Assembly: GCA_025998755.1 (NCBI GenBank)
Contig: AP024674.1
Coordinates: 620,001-684,000, forward strand
Direction: 5' to 3'
Length of the DNA stretch: 64,000 nucleotides
From: Armatimonadota bacterium
GTDB taxonomy: Bacteria; Armatimonadota; UBA5829; DSUL01
The notes under the pieces are model-generated. The model was given only the letters and a program-made list of their open reading frames with translations. It was not told the DNA's origin and did not search any database. A program made the position numbers and the translations under genes. Below, one piece after another: positions 54,935-64,000 of this stretch (the first letter of the stretch is position 1; every line of letters starts with the position of its first letter).

Positions 54935-55587
54935 TCAGATCTCTCACACTGGTGCGTCATGGAGAAAGTCAGTGGAATGCCGTCCGGCTCATCCAGGGAC
55001 ATCTGGACTCGCCTCTTTCGGAGGAAGGTCGCGCTCAGGCGAGGGCGTTGTCCGCCAGGTTCCAGCCGGACGAATATGATTGCGTATTTTCCAGCGACCT
55101 TTCCCGCGCGCTGGAAACGGGGCGGCTGGCTCTCGGAAACGATGCGGAGATCATTTTGGAACCTCGCCTGCGCGAACACTGTTTCGGCCGATGGCAGGGG
55201 CTCTCTCCTGAGGAGGTGCAGCGGCGCTTCCCGGAGGAATGGAGCCGTTACCGGGCAGATCCCCTCTCAGTCCGCCCGGAAGGTGGGGAGTCTGTGACGG
55301 ACCTTCGGGACCGGGTTGCGGGGCTGCTGGATGAGTGGCACGAGCGGCTGGCCGGCGAACGCGTTCTGGTGTTCACGCACGGCGGGGTGGTGCGGGTATC
55401 GGTAATGCTGGCGTTGGGATTGCCATTGTCTCCCTGGGGGAGGTTGAGAGTGCCGAACGCTTCGGTGACATCGCTGGAGTTCCGGCGAGATGGCGCAAGG
55501 CTGCTCTGCTTTGGCAGCGTGGGGCATCTGGAGGCAGTTAAGTTGGTGGCAGGAACTGCTGAGGAGGTGAATGGCGATGCGGGGTAG
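54931..55587 (+). CDS. Histidine phosphatase family protein
   Basis: The protein has 218 residues. The phosphohistidine motif LVRHGESQWN, the second Arg/Glu region (FSSDLSRALETG, REHCFGRWQG) and the late His in VFTHGGVVR mark a phosphoglycerate-mutase-like or CobC-like phosphatase. Substrate unknown. It is translationally coupled to the Clp1-like gene (ATGA), so a shared nucleotide or RNA process is conceivable but unproven. Confidence 0.9.
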   Translation: MIRSLTLVRHGESQWNAVRLIQGHLDSPLSEEGRAQARALSARFQPDEYDCVFSSDLSRALETGRLALGNDAEIILEPRLREHCFGRWQGLSPEEVQRRFPEEWSRYRADPLSVRPEGGESVTDLRDRVAGLLDEWHERLAGERVLVFTHGGVVRVSVMLALGLPLSPWGRLRVPNASVTSLEFRRDGARLLCFGSVGHLEAVKLVAGTAEEVNGDAG

Positions 55588-55879
55588 CCTGCTTCGTCTG
55601 GCAAGTCCGCTCACGTTGGGGCGGGCGCTGCTTTATGCGCCTCGGTTTCTGCGGGTCTTTTTGGGTTTGATGGCCGATCGCCGGGTTCCGGCTATTGCCA
55701 AGCTGATACCGCTGCTGGTGGCCGCTTACTTCCTGTTTCCTCTGGATGTGGACTGGCTTCCGGTGCTGGGTTGGATGGATGATGTCATCGTGTTGCTGGT
55801 CGGCGGTAGGACCTTTGTGCGGTTTTGCCCGGCGGACGTGGTGTCAGAGCATGTGGCGGCTGCATCCGGACGATGGTAG
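55571..55879 (+). CDS. DUF1232-family small membrane protein
   Basis: The protein has 102 residues. PAIAKLIPLLVAAYFLFPLDVDWLPVLGWMDD matches the DUF1232 core (shown over two hydrophobic stretches, about 43-56 and 60-80). The start has GAGGAGGTGA and overlaps the phosphatase end by 17 bases. The family is membrane-associated, function unknown. Confidence 0.85.
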   Translation: MAMRGSLLRLASPLTLGRALLYAPRFLRVFLGLMADRRVPAIAKLIPLLVAAYFLFPLDVDWLPVLGWMDDVIVLLVGGRTFVRFCPADVVSEHVAAASGRW

Positions 55880-55911
55880 CGCGGATATTCTGATGGAGGT
55901 TTGATACAACT

Positions 55912-56313
55912 ATGGCAGATCTTGTGGAAGAAGGATTGTCTCTGAAAGCACGCCTAAGGGGATCGTTTGAGGATGCCATCCACAGAGTGCGCGAGGCGTT
56001 TGCAAGCCAAGGGTTCGGCGTTCTGACCGAAATTGACGTGCAGGACACGTTGAAACAGAAGATCGGAGCCGATTTCCACCGGTATGTCATTCTCGGAACC
56101 TGCAATCCGGGAATAGCGCATCGTGCCCTCTCGGCGGTGCCAGAGGTCGGTCTTCTGTTGCCCTGTAATGTGTGCGTGTACGAGGATGGAGACGAGGTAG
56201 TGGTCTCCGCGCTTAATCCGGAAAAGGCCCTGCAGGCGGTGGGGTCCGAGGAGCTCCGGCCCATGGCTGAAGAGGCCGGTCAGCGCATCCGGAGGGCGAT
56301 GGCCTCAATGTGA
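55912..56313 (+). CDS. DUF302-family protein
   Basis: The protein has 133 residues. The family blocks GFGVLTEIDVQDTLKQKIG, ILGTCNPGIAHRAL and LLPCNVCVYE are present, including the two conserved cysteines. It is cytosolic and predicted to be a small alpha/beta protein of unknown role, often suspected of metal or redox function. It is the last gene of the Clp1-like run. Confidence 0.88.
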   Translation: MADLVEEGLSLKARLRGSFEDAIHRVREAFASQGFGVLTEIDVQDTLKQKIGADFHRYVILGTCNPGIAHRALSAVPEVGLLLPCNVCVYEDGDEVVVSALNPEKALQAVGSEELRPMAEEAGQRIRRAMASM

Positions 56314-56360
56314 TGATCCCGCGCCCGAACGGCCCTTCCGCGGAAAAGGACCGGGCTTGC

Positions 56361-56390
56361 TTGACGCAGTAACGTTCCGGATGTTAGAAT
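56361..56390 (+). promoter_or_regulatory. Promoter of the ilvB leader
   Basis: TTGACG (56361-56366), an 18-base spacer and TAGAAT (56385-56390). Transcription would begin near 56397, giving a 387-base leader before ilvB. Confidence 0.65.
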
Positions 56391-56465
56391 AAGAGCGGAT
56401 GGTGGGTAAGAAACATTGAGTGCGCGTTCAAGCGCCGGATTTTCAGGAGAATCAAGCGACTCTCA

Positions 56466-56540
56466 ATGCAATGCTTTAGACGGGCAGGAATCGGCGTCAC
56501 TGTAGTACGCGCGGCCCGGGAGGGCCGCGGCGTAGGCTAG
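56466..56540 (+). CDS. Possible ilvB leader peptide (24 codons)
   Basis: ATG at 56466, stop TAG at 56538-56540. The peptide includes I-G-V-T-V-V-R-A-A-R, a modest Ile/Val cluster resembling actinobacterial ilv leader peptides in style. The stop is 10 bases before the long hairpin. The nearest AGGAG is 16 bases upstream, too far for a strong site, so translation is uncertain. Confidence 0.3.
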   Translation: MQCFRRAGIGVTVVRAAREGRGVG

Positions 56541-56678
56541 CCGCCCGGCTGGCAGGCATCGTCCTGCGCCGGAGCGGCGAGTCGATGTCCTGCCTTACGA
56601 GAGTTGCAAAAGTCCGACAGCAATCCCTTTCCCTGAAGCCGCAGCAAGGCGCGAAGGGTGCGCAGTAAGAAAGTCAGA

Positions 56679-56711
56679 CCTCTCGTCCTCAGGCAGGACG
56701 AGGGGTTTTTT
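56679..56711 (+). terminator. Attenuator terminator upstream of ilvB
   Basis: An 11-bp stem (56679-56689 with 56695-56705, one G-T pair, CAGGC loop) is followed by six T. It stands 73 bases before the ilvB start and would stop transcription unless the antiterminator forms. Confidence 0.9.
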
Positions 56712-56783
56712 GCATGCGGTTGTGCGCCGCATGGCATTTTCCAGTTATGCTGTAAATCAGTCAGAAAGGGTCCGGAGAAGACA

Positions 56784-58547
56784 TTGGAAAGATCGAAGAA
56801 GTCCCAGATAGAGAAGTATCAGGCCGGTTCCCGCAAGGGATCTCCTTCGCGGGTTCAGGCAGGCCAGAAAGTCAGCGGGGCACGAGCCCTGATGGAGTCC
56901 ATCAAGCTGCACGGCGGCGAGGTGGTTTTCGGGCTGCCGGGCGGAGTGATGCTTCCGGCATACGATGTGTTGTACGACGACGGAGGCATCAGTCACATCT
57001 TGGTGGGCCACGAACAGGGCGGGAGCCATATGGCCGATGGGTTCGCCCGCGCCACCGGGAAGGTTGGCGTGTGTTTCGCCACGTCGGGACCTGGAGCCAC
57101 GAATCTGGTCACGGGGCTGTGTACGGCCCACATGGATTCGGTTCCCGTGGTGGCGGTGACCGGACAGGTCCGAACGACCGTTCTGGGCAAGGATGCCTTC
57201 CAGGAGGCGGACATCACGGGCATCACAATGCCCATCACCAAGCACAACTACTTGGTTAGCGACCCGAACAGCATCCCGCGCATTATCGCCGAGGCGTTCT
57301 ACATCGCACGGACCGGGCGCCCCGGGCCGGTTCTGGTGGACATCCCCATGGACGTGGCCCTGGCACAGATCGAGTATCACCCTGTCACCGAGGTGAAGAT
57401 GCGCTCCTACAACCCGGAGGTGCCTCTGCGGCTGGACAATCTGGACGAGGCTGCGCAGCTGATCGCCGAGGCGAAGCGGGGTGTCATCTACGTGGGACAG
57501 GGAGCCATCATCTCGGGTGCCTGGCGGGAAGTGCGCGAGCTGGCCCGCAAAACTCAATTCCCCACCACCACCACACTGCTCGCCAAGGGGACGATGGACG
57601 AGACCGATCCTCTCTCCCTTGGTATGCTCGGGATGCACGGGACGGCCTATGCGAACTTCGCCATCCGAGACTGCGACCTGCTGATCGCTGTTGGGGCGCG
57701 TTTTGATGACCGCGTCACTGGAAAGGTGGATGCGTGGGCGCCCGGGGCGAAGATCATCCACATCGACATTGACCCGGCGGAGATCGGCAAGATCTACATC
57801 CCGGACGTGGCTCTGAACGGCGACTGCCGGGAGGTTCTGCAGGCCCTGCTGCCGCTGGTGGCGGAGCGCGGTCCGACGGAGTGGAATGAGCAGATAGAGC
57901 GCTGGAAGCAGGAGTTCCCGCTCTGGTATCCGAAGGGTGAGGATCGGGTCTACCCTCAGGCTGTCTGCGAGGAGCTCTGGAACGTGACGAAGGGTGAGGC
58001 CATCGTGACCACCGGCGTGGGGCAGCACCAGATGTGGGCAGCTCAGTTCTACCGCTGCAAGTATCCGAGGACCTTTATCACCAGCGGCGGACTGGGGACC
58101 ATGGGCTACGGCCTACCGGCTGCTATCGGCTGTGCGGTGGGAGTTCCGGACAGGCCCGTCTGGTGTGTGGATGGTGACGGCAGCTTCATCATGACCAGCG
58201 AAGAGTTGATGCCCGCGGTCCAACACCGGATCCCGGTGAAGGTGGCCATTTTGAACAACTTCTGCCTTGGCATGGTTAGGCAGTGGCAGTCGTTGTTCTG
58301 GGATGAGAGGCTGAGCGCCATTGATCTGAGCTACCAGCCGGACTTCGTGAGGCTGGCGGAGGCATACGGTGCGGTGGGGATTCGCGTGACGAAGCCTGAG
58401 GAGATCCGTCCGGCCATAGAGAAGGCAAACGAGATCAACGATCGGCCCGTTGTGGTCGACTTCCACGTGGTCAAGGATGAGAACGTGCTTCCGATGATCC
58501 CGTCCGGTCAGACAATCGAGCAGATGATGGTCGAGAAGCCGCGCTGA
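56784..58547 (+). CDS. ilvB: Acetolactate synthase, large subunit
   Basis: The protein has 587 residues. The TTG at 56784 (GGAG 6 bases away) is chosen because the in-frame ATG at 56658 lies before and across the terminator. ThDP enzyme signatures are FGLPGGVMLPAYD, the catalytic Glu in GHEQGGSHMADG, SGPGATNLVTG, GDGSFIMTSEE and LNNFCLGMVRQWQ. It condenses pyruvate (valine/leucine route) or pyruvate plus 2-oxobutyrate (isoleucine route). About 45 polar residues precede the core. Confidence 0.96.
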   Translation: MERSKKSQIEKYQAGSRKGSPSRVQAGQKVSGARALMESIKLHGGEVVFGLPGGVMLPAYDVLYDDGGISHILVGHEQGGSHMADGFARATGKVGVCFATSGPGATNLVTGLCTAHMDSVPVVAVTGQVRTTVLGKDAFQEADITGITMPITKHNYLVSDPNSIPRIIAEAFYIARTGRPGPVLVDIPMDVALAQIEYHPVTEVKMRSYNPEVPLRLDNLDEAAQLIAEAKRGVIYVGQGAIISGAWREVRELARKTQFPTTTTLLAKGTMDETDPLSLGMLGMHGTAYANFAIRDCDLLIAVGARFDDRVTGKVDAWAPGAKIIHIDIDPAEIGKIYIPDVALNGDCREVLQALLPLVAERGPTEWNEQIERWKQEFPLWYPKGEDRVYPQAVCEELWNVTKGEAIVTTGVGQHQMWAAQFYRCKYPRTFITSGGLGTMGYGLPAAIGCAVGVPDRPVWCVDGDGSFIMTSEELMPAVQHRIPVKVAILNNFCLGMVRQWQSLFWDERLSAIDLSYQPDFVRLAEAYGAVGIRVTKPEEIRPAIEKANEINDRPVVVDFHVVKDENVLPMIPSGQTIEQMMVEKPR

Positions 58548-58563
58548 AAGGAGCCTCTCAGAT

Positions 58564-59097
58564 ATGCCAGTGACGAAATCCAGTCCGCAGCAGAATGTGG
58601 GCATGCAGCACACCATTACCGTGCTTGTGGAGAACAAGCCGGGCGTCTTGACCCGCGTGGCCGGACTGTTTGCCAGACGCGGATATAATATCGAGTCGCT
58701 AGCCGTGAGCATCACCGAGGATCCCACGGTCTCGCGTATGACCGTGGTGGCCAGCGGAGACGCTCAGGCGCTGGATCAGATCAACAAACAGCTTGCCAAG
58801 CTGATTGATGTGATCCACGTGGCGGACTATACGGACATGCCCATGGTGGAGCGCGAGCTGGCGCTCATAAAGGTGAATGCGGATACGTCCGTCCGCGGCG
58901 AGGTGATGCAGCTTGTGGACATCTTCCGCGCGAAGATCATTGACATCAGCGACAAGACGTTCACCATCGAGGTGACGGGCGGGGTGGAGAAGATCAACGC
59001 GTTCGAGAAGATGCTGGAGCCCTACGGCATTCGGGAGATGGTCCGCACGGGACGCATCGCGCTGGTCAGGGGAGCGAGGACTGCGGCCCAGACCTGA
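58564..59097 (+). CDS. ilvN: Acetolactate synthase, small regulatory subunit
   Basis: The protein has 177 residues. An N-terminal ACT domain (HTITVLVENKPGVLTRVAGLFARRGYNIESL) binds valine for feedback control. A C-terminal ALS_ss_C domain (about 95-170) follows. AAGGAG sits 9 bases before the ATG. It pairs with the ilvB product. Also named ilvH. Confidence 0.96.
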   Translation: MPVTKSSPQQNVGMQHTITVLVENKPGVLTRVAGLFARRGYNIESLAVSITEDPTVSRMTVVASGDAQALDQINKQLAKLIDVIHVADYTDMPMVERELALIKVNADTSVRGEVMQLVDIFRAKIIDISDKTFTIEVTGGVEKINAFEKMLEPYGIREMVRTGRIALVRGARTAAQT

Positions 59098-60225
<1,128 letters not shown>

Positions 60226-60253
60226 CGCCTCTCTCAGGCGCATTTCTGCATGT

Positions 60254-60284
60254 GGGGCCGGGGCTCTGATGCTCCGGCCCCTTT
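60254..60284 (+). terminator. Intrinsic terminator after ilvC
   Basis: An 8-bp GGGGCCGG/CCGGCCCC stem (60254-60261 with 60274-60281), extended by three inner pairs, is followed by TTT. It separates ilvBNC from the leuA leader. Confidence 0.75.
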
Positions 60285-60326
60285 CTGATATTGCTGTCCC
60301 TGCGCTGCAGACCGTGACGGATGCTG

Positions 60327-60355
60327 TTGCACATCCGGCTAACATGTGGTACAAG
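60327..60355 (+). promoter_or_regulatory. Candidate promoter of the leuA leader
   Basis: TTGCAC (60327-60332), a 17-base spacer and TACAAG (60350-60355) with a TGG extended -10. The start would be near 60362. Confidence 0.4.
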
Positions 60356-60371
60356 AACAGTAACTGCGATG

Positions 60372-60488
60372 ATGCGCCAGAGGAATGTGACTGTTCACAC
60401 GCTTTCAATGGAGTGCGGCTTCGGGCCGGACTCAACTTCCGCACGCATTCTGGCTGGCATCATTATCCTCATCCTCGCGCTTATCTAG
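60372..60488 (+). CDS. leuA leader peptide rich in Ile and Leu
   Basis: A 38-codon frame opens with ATG at 60372 (or ATG at 60408, 26 codons) and stops at TAG 60486-60488. Its last 13 residues are I-L-A-G-I-I-I-L-I-L-A-L-I: six Ile and four Leu immediately before the stop. This is the hallmark of a branched-chain amino acid leader peptide that senses charged tRNA through ribosome stalling. No strong ribosome site is visible. From the candidate promoter the 60372 start would be nearly leaderless. The actual start codon is uncertain; the codon run is directly visible. Confidence 0.75.
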   Translation: MRQRNVTVHTLSMECGFGPDSTSARILAGIIILILALI

Positions 60489-60578
60489 CCTGCGGTCCCT
60501 TCGTCACGCTGGGGTCGCGGGCTGGCCGAATGGCCACGGACTGAGCAGGCCGGCGGTCCCGGCGGGGTCTGCTCTTTT
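60489..60578 (+). promoter_or_regulatory. leuA attenuator: antiterminator and terminator
   Basis: CCTGCGGTCC (60489-60498), right after the leader stop, pairs with 60538-60549 (GGAC and GCAGG, 9 bp), forming an antiterminator. The alternative is a terminator: GAGCAG (60543-60548) with CTGCTC (60569-60574), extended by GCCGG/CCGGC (60549-60553 with 60559-60563), then TTTT (60575-60578). The two share 60543-60549. A ribosome at the stop codon would cover 60489-60498 and favour termination. A ribosome stalled in the Ile/Leu run would leave it free and allow read-through to leuA. This, the peptide and the promoter account for the 60226-60697 gap. Confidence 0.75.
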
Positions 60579-60697
60579 ATCTTCCACCTGAAATGGCCGC
60601 AAAGGGAGTCCACGTGTACGGCGGCGGGCAGCCGGGGCCTATCAGGACTTCCTGAGGATGATTGAAGACCGGAATTCTGGAGACGCGAGGACTAACA

Positions 60698-62251
60698 ATG
60701 CAGGACAACGGCAATCGGGTCATCATTTTCGATACCACGTTGAGGGACGGCGAGCAGTCCCCAGGCGCAAGCATGAACATCGAGGAGAAGCTGGAGGCTG
60801 CGCGCCAGCTCGCCCGACTGAACGTGGATGTCATTGAGGCGGGGTTTCCCATCGCCAGCGAAGGGGATTTCGAAGCGGTGCGGCAGGTTGCCCGCGAGAT
60901 TCGCGGCGGACCGGCCATCGCGGGTCTGGCAAGAGCAGTGGACGCTGACATAGACCGGGCGGCCGAGGCGCTGAAAGAGGCGGAACGTCCCCGCATTCAC
61001 ACGTTCATCGCCACTTCTGATGTTCATTTGCAGCACAAACTGCGCATGACGCGGGAGCAGGTGCTGGAGCGCGCTGTGGAGGCTGTCCGGCGCGCGCGAA
61101 ACTACTGCGACGACGTTGAGTTCTCCCCGGAGGACGCCGCCCGATCAGACATAGACTTCCTGTGCAGGGTGGTGGAGGCGGTTATTGACGCGGGTGCGGG
61201 CACGGTAAATATCCCCGATACCGTCGGATACTCCACTCCGGCGGAATTCGGAGCCATGATCCGCACTTTGAAGGAGCGGGTTCCGAACATTGATCGCGCG
61301 GTCATCAGCGTTCACTGCCACAACGATCTGGGTCTGGCTGTGGCGAACTCCTTGTCCGCGCTGCAGAACGGCGCCCGGCAGGTGGAGTGTACTATCAACG
61401 GTATCGGCGAGCGCGCAGGAAACGCCGCGCTGGAGGAGATCGTGATGGCGTTGGAGACCCGGAAGGATGTGTTCGGGCTCACGACGGGCATCAATACGCG
61501 CGAGATCCTGCGCACCAGTCGGTTGATTTCCGAACTGACGGGCATCGTGGTGCAGCCGAACAAGGCGGTGGTGGGCGCCAACGCTTTCGCGCACGAGGCG
61601 GGCATCCACCAGCACGGCATCCTGATGAACCGTGAGACCTACGAGATCATGTCCCCGGAGTCTGTGGGGATGCGCGAGTCGAAGCTGGTGCTGGGCAAGC
61701 ATTCGGGGCGGCACGCATTCGCACAGCGTCTGAAGCAGATGGGTTACGAGCTCTCAAAGGAGGAGCTGGACCGCTCCTTTGCCCGCTTCAAGGAGCTGGC
61801 GGACAAGAAGAAAGAGATCTTCGATGAGGATCTGGAGGCCATCGTCTCGGACGAGATCCACACCATCCCGGAGACATACCGGGTGGAGTATCTCAACGTG
61901 ATGAGCAGCCTGGACGGCATCCCGACAGCCACCATCCGCCTGCGGAGGGGCGAGGAGGTGCGCCAGCACGCCGGGATCGGGGTCGGATGTGTGGATGCCG
62001 TCTACAAGACCATAGACGCAATGATCGACGAGCAGCACAATCTGGCGGACTATGTAGTTCGGGCTGTAACGGGTGGCACGGACGCCATCGCGGACGTCAT
62101 GGTGAAGGTCTCGGACGGGACCAATATCTACACCGGACGGGCTGCGAGCCTGGACATCGTTCAGTCGAGCGCGCGCGCCTATATCCAGGCTATCAACAAG
62201 CTGGTATACCATCAGAGCAAGCGGAAAGGCGGCCAGCTCGCGACACCCTGA
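60698..62251 (+). CDS. leuA: 2-isopropylmalate synthase
   Basis: The protein has 517 residues. The catalytic start is [17 protein letters not shown]; metal His are in [26 protein letters not shown] and the C-terminal regulatory domain (about 390-510) for leucine feedback are present. The ATG at 60698 has GAGG 7 bases upstream. It is the first committed step of leucine synthesis and lies behind the attenuator above. Confidence 0.96.
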   Translation: MQDNGNRVIIFDTTLRDGEQSPGASMNIEEKLEAARQLARLNVDVIEAGFPIASEGDFEAVRQVAREIRGGPAIAGLARAVDADIDRAAEALKEAERPRIHTFIATSDVHLQHKLRMTREQVLERAVEAVRRARNYCDDVEFSPEDAARSDIDFLCRVVEAVIDAGAGTVNIPDTVGYSTPAEFGAMIRTLKERVPNIDRAVISVHCHNDLGLAVANSLSALQNGARQVECTINGIGERAGNAALEEIVMALETRKDVFGLTTGINTREILRTSRLISELTGIVVQPNKAVVGANAFAHEAGIHQHGILMNRETYEIMSPESVGMRESKLVLGKHSGRHAFAQRLKQMGYELSKEELDRSFARFKELADKKKEIFDEDLEAIVSDEIHTIPETYRVEYLNVMSSLDGIPTATIRLRRGEEVRQHAGIGVGCVDAVYKTIDAMIDEQHNLADYVVRAVTGGTDAIADVMVKVSDGTNIYTGRAASLDIVQSSARAYIQAINKLVYHQSKRKGGQLATP

Positions 62252-62286
62252 AGGGCCGGTAGGCGGCCGGAGGCCGGGATCAGGAT

Positions 62287-63927
62287 ATGAATAGATCAGA
62301 CTCTGAAACGCGTTATGTGGAGATATTCGATACCACACTGAGGGATGGGTCCCAGGCGGAGGGGATCTCTTTCTCGGTGGAAGATAAACTGCGGATCGCG
62401 CAAAAGCTCGACACGCTGGGGGTGGCTTATATCGAGGGTGGTTGGCCGGTCTCCAACGATAAAGACCGGGAGTTCTTCCGCCGGGCGCGCGAGATGCAGT
62501 GGCACAATGCCCTGATCACGGCCTTCGGCAGCACCCGCCGAGGGGGGATCTCCTGCGAGGAGGACGCCAACCTCCGGGCGCTTGTCGAGAGCGGGGCCCC
62601 GGCTGTGGCCATCTTCGGAAAGAGCTGGGATCTGCACGTCACGGAAGCCCTGCGCGTGCCCCTGGAAGAGAACCTGCGGATGATCGAGGAGTCCGTCGCC
62701 TATCTGGTGAGGGCTGGGCAGCAGGTCATCTACGACGCGGAGCACTTCTTCGACGGCTACAAGGCGAACCCGGAGTATGCGCTTCAGACCCTGGAAGCGG
62801 CAAAACGGGGAGGAGCGCAGATCCTGGTGCTGTGCGACACGAATGGCGGATCTCTTCCCACGGAGGTCGCCAGGATCGTGGGGGTGGTGCTGGAGCGGCT
62901 GCAGCATCCTGTGGGAATCCACGCCCATAACGACTCCGGATGTGGAGTGGCTAACTCAATCGCCGCGGTGGAGGCCGGGGCGTCTCAGGTGCACGGGACC
63001 ATCAACGGGTATGGTGAGCGCTGCGGCAATGCGAACCTGTGCTCGGTCATACCGACACTGGAGCTCAAAATGGGGATCCAGTGCCTGCCGGACGGAAGTC
63101 TGCAGCACCTGACCAATGTTTCTCGCTTCGTTGACGAGATCGCCAACGTCGTCCCGGATGACCGCCAGCCGTATGTGGGCAAGTCTGCCTTCGCGCATAA
63201 GGGAGGCATTCACGTGGATGCCATCCTCAAGCACGAGCGCACATACGAGCACATCCGGCCGGAGTTGGTTGGCAACGAGCGGCGGGTGCTGATCAGCGAA
63301 CTGTCCGGAGCCTCCAATGTGGTGGCCAAGGCTCAGAAGCACGGTCTGGATCTGACCAAAGGTTCCCCGGAGGCGCGCGCGGTGCTGCATGACATAGTGC
63401 GGCTGGAGAACGAGGGGTACTCATTCGAAAGCGCGGAAGGTTCGTTTGAGCTGCTTCTGAAGAAGCATACCGGTGGTTACCGCAAGCTGTTCGACCTGTT
63501 GAGCTTCCGGGTGATCATTGAGAAGCGCCATCCAGATGAGGAGCCGATCACCGAAGCCACCCTGAAGATCCGGGTAGGGGACGAGGTGCGCCATACGGTG
63601 GGCGAGGGGGATGGACCGGTGCACGCGCTGGACACCGCCTTGCGCAAAGCGCTGCTGGTCTTCTACCCGGACCTGGATGAGATCAAACTGACCGACTTCA
63701 AGGTGCGCGTCATCAACAGTGGGGCTGGCACGGCGGCCAAGGTGCGGACGGTCATAGACTCTCAGGACACGGAAGGCCGGATGTGGAGCACTGTGGGGGT
63801 CTCGACCAACCTGATCGAGGCCAGCTGGCAGGCTCTGGTGGACAGTGTGGAATACGGGTTGCTGCGCCAGCTGGACGAGGGCACTGCGGAGCAGCGCTCC
63901 GTGTCCGTGGCGCGCTCACTTCAATAG
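62287..63927 (+). CDS. cimA: (R)-citramalate synthase
   Basis: The 546-residue protein is a LeuA-family enzyme of the CimA type: [33 protein letters not shown], the HAHNDSGCGVANS metal site and GYGERCGNANL. CimA condenses acetyl-CoA and pyruvate, giving isoleucine precursors without threonine deaminase. The C-terminal third is the regulatory domain, probably isoleucine-sensing. The start is 35 bases after leuA. Confidence 0.93.
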   Translation: MNRSDSETRYVEIFDTTLRDGSQAEGISFSVEDKLRIAQKLDTLGVAYIEGGWPVSNDKDREFFRRAREMQWHNALITAFGSTRRGGISCEEDANLRALVESGAPAVAIFGKSWDLHVTEALRVPLEENLRMIEESVAYLVRAGQQVIYDAEHFFDGYKANPEYALQTLEAAKRGGAQILVLCDTNGGSLPTEVARIVGVVLERLQHPVGIHAHNDSGCGVANSIAAVEAGASQVHGTINGYGERCGNANLCSVIPTLELKMGIQCLPDGSLQHLTNVSRFVDEIANVVPDDRQPYVGKSAFAHKGGIHVDAILKHERTYEHIRPELVGNERRVLISELSGASNVVAKAQKHGLDLTKGSPEARAVLHDIVRLENEGYSFESAEGSFELLLKKHTGGYRKLFDLLSFRVIIEKRHPDEEPITEATLKIRVGDEVRHTVGEGDGPVHALDTALRKALLVFYPDLDEIKLTDFKVRVINSGAGTAAKVRTVIDSQDTEGRMWSTVGVSTNLIEASWQALVDSVEYGLLRQLDEGTAEQRSVSVARSLQ

Positions 63928-63944
63928 CGGAAAGTCCTCAGACC

Positions 63945-64000
63945 GTGCCTCTGTTCAGTGAGAATGATCTGCTGCTGAGAATGCCACGCGATAGCGGGCG
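63945..64000 (+). CDS. Possible start of a further gene (cut by window end)
   Basis: A GTG at 63945 opens a frame through the window end (M-P-L-F-S-E-N-D...). No clear ribosome site precedes it and only 18 codons are visible, so the call is weak. Confidence 0.2.
   Translation, partial: MPLFSENDLLLRMPRDSG

Larger units (their letters stand above)
56397..56711 (+). ncRNA. Structured ilvB leader RNA with terminator/antiterminator switch
   Basis: A 5' three-way junction can form: 56414-56420 with 56462-56468, enclosing hairpins 56422-56425/56432-56435 and 56438-56443/56448-56453. Next comes an 8-bp hairpin (56510-56517 with 56522-56529, GGGA loop) and a long hairpin (56551-56561 with 56583-56594, one bulge). 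The segment 56587-56603 can instead pair with 56680-56699 (8 bp plus 7 bp, nested), which destroys the terminator. The long hairpin, the antiterminator and the terminator are mutually exclusive. Two short frames lie inside: 56466-56540, 24 codons containing GIGVTVV, and 56585-56668, 27 codons with a GGAG site. I recognise no known riboswitch or T-box. This fills the gap 56314-56783 with the promoter and terminator. Confidence 0.7.

Noticed and set aside
56397-56711. T-box, cobalamin or ppGpp/ykkC riboswitch upstream of ilvB
   Set aside because: The T-box core TGGNACC, the B12-box and the ykkC conserved segments are not present.
56658-56783. Start of ilvB at the ATG at 56658
   Set aside because: It would place the terminator inside the coding region and add 42 unconserved residues; the TTG at 56784 has a good ribosome site.
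60520-60565. tRNA D-arm-like stretch (gctggccgaatggcc) in the leuA leader
   Set aside because: No acceptor stem, anticodon or T-loop can be completed; the bases are better explained by the attenuator.

Overview
The window is bacterial, GC-rich (roughly 60-65 percent by eye) and gene-dense. It reads as chromosome rather than plasmid or phage: I see no tRNA, rRNA, insertion sequence, integrase or CRISPR array. The lineage is not proven. Several traits together suggest Armatimonadota or a related, poorly cultured phylum (inference): PEP-CTERM proteins, pseudopilins with an H-x9-DG-like tail, oversized pseudopilins, golvesin-like domains, a homocysteine methyltransferase/MetF fusion, and frequent TTG start codons.

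Left part, 1-12251. Two tandem secreted paralogs (at least one PEP-CTERM) lie on the minus strand. They are followed by a minus-strand methionine/one-carbon block: a fused homocysteine methyltransferase-MetF, a complete cobalamin-dependent MetH, and a flavin reductase that could reactivate MetH. Then come a small basic protein, an ammonium transporter, a small unknown, a dCMP deaminase and aroE.

Middle part, 12399-42393. This is a roughly 30 kb, one-direction type IV pilus / type II secretion-like locus. It runs pilB, pilT, pilC, pilD, then four prepilin-like genes, three of them very large. Two giant secreted beta-propeller proteins (1461 and about 2157 aa) occupy the place where pilY1 lies in classical minor-pilin operons. 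The locus then continues with pilM, pilN, pilO, a pilP-like gene, an exported STN-domain protein with a Gly/Tyr-rich tail, and the PilQ secretin, and ends at a strong terminator. A second run, aroC-aroK-aroB, follows as in the pilMNOPQ-aroKB order known from Proteobacteria. It continues without real gaps into a PASTA-domain pseudokinase, rpe, ribD-ribE-ribBA-ribH and an HtrA-type protease.

Right part, 53258-64000. A small convergent lipid-anchored or membrane-anchored protein is followed by a Clp1/Grc3-type polynucleotide-kinase-like gene with a histidine phosphatase, DUF1232 and DUF302 genes. The branched-chain amino acid locus comes last: ilvB-ilvN-ilvC-leuA-cimA. Two long leaders in it contain intrinsic terminators with competing antiterminator pairings. 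The leuA leader encodes a short peptide ending in a run of ten Ile/Leu among thirteen residues, a textbook-like attenuator. The ilvB leader carries a folded 5' domain and a very clean terminator/antiterminator switch that I could not assign to a known riboswitch or T-box class. CimA together with LeuA suggests that isoleucine can be made from pyruvate through citramalate.
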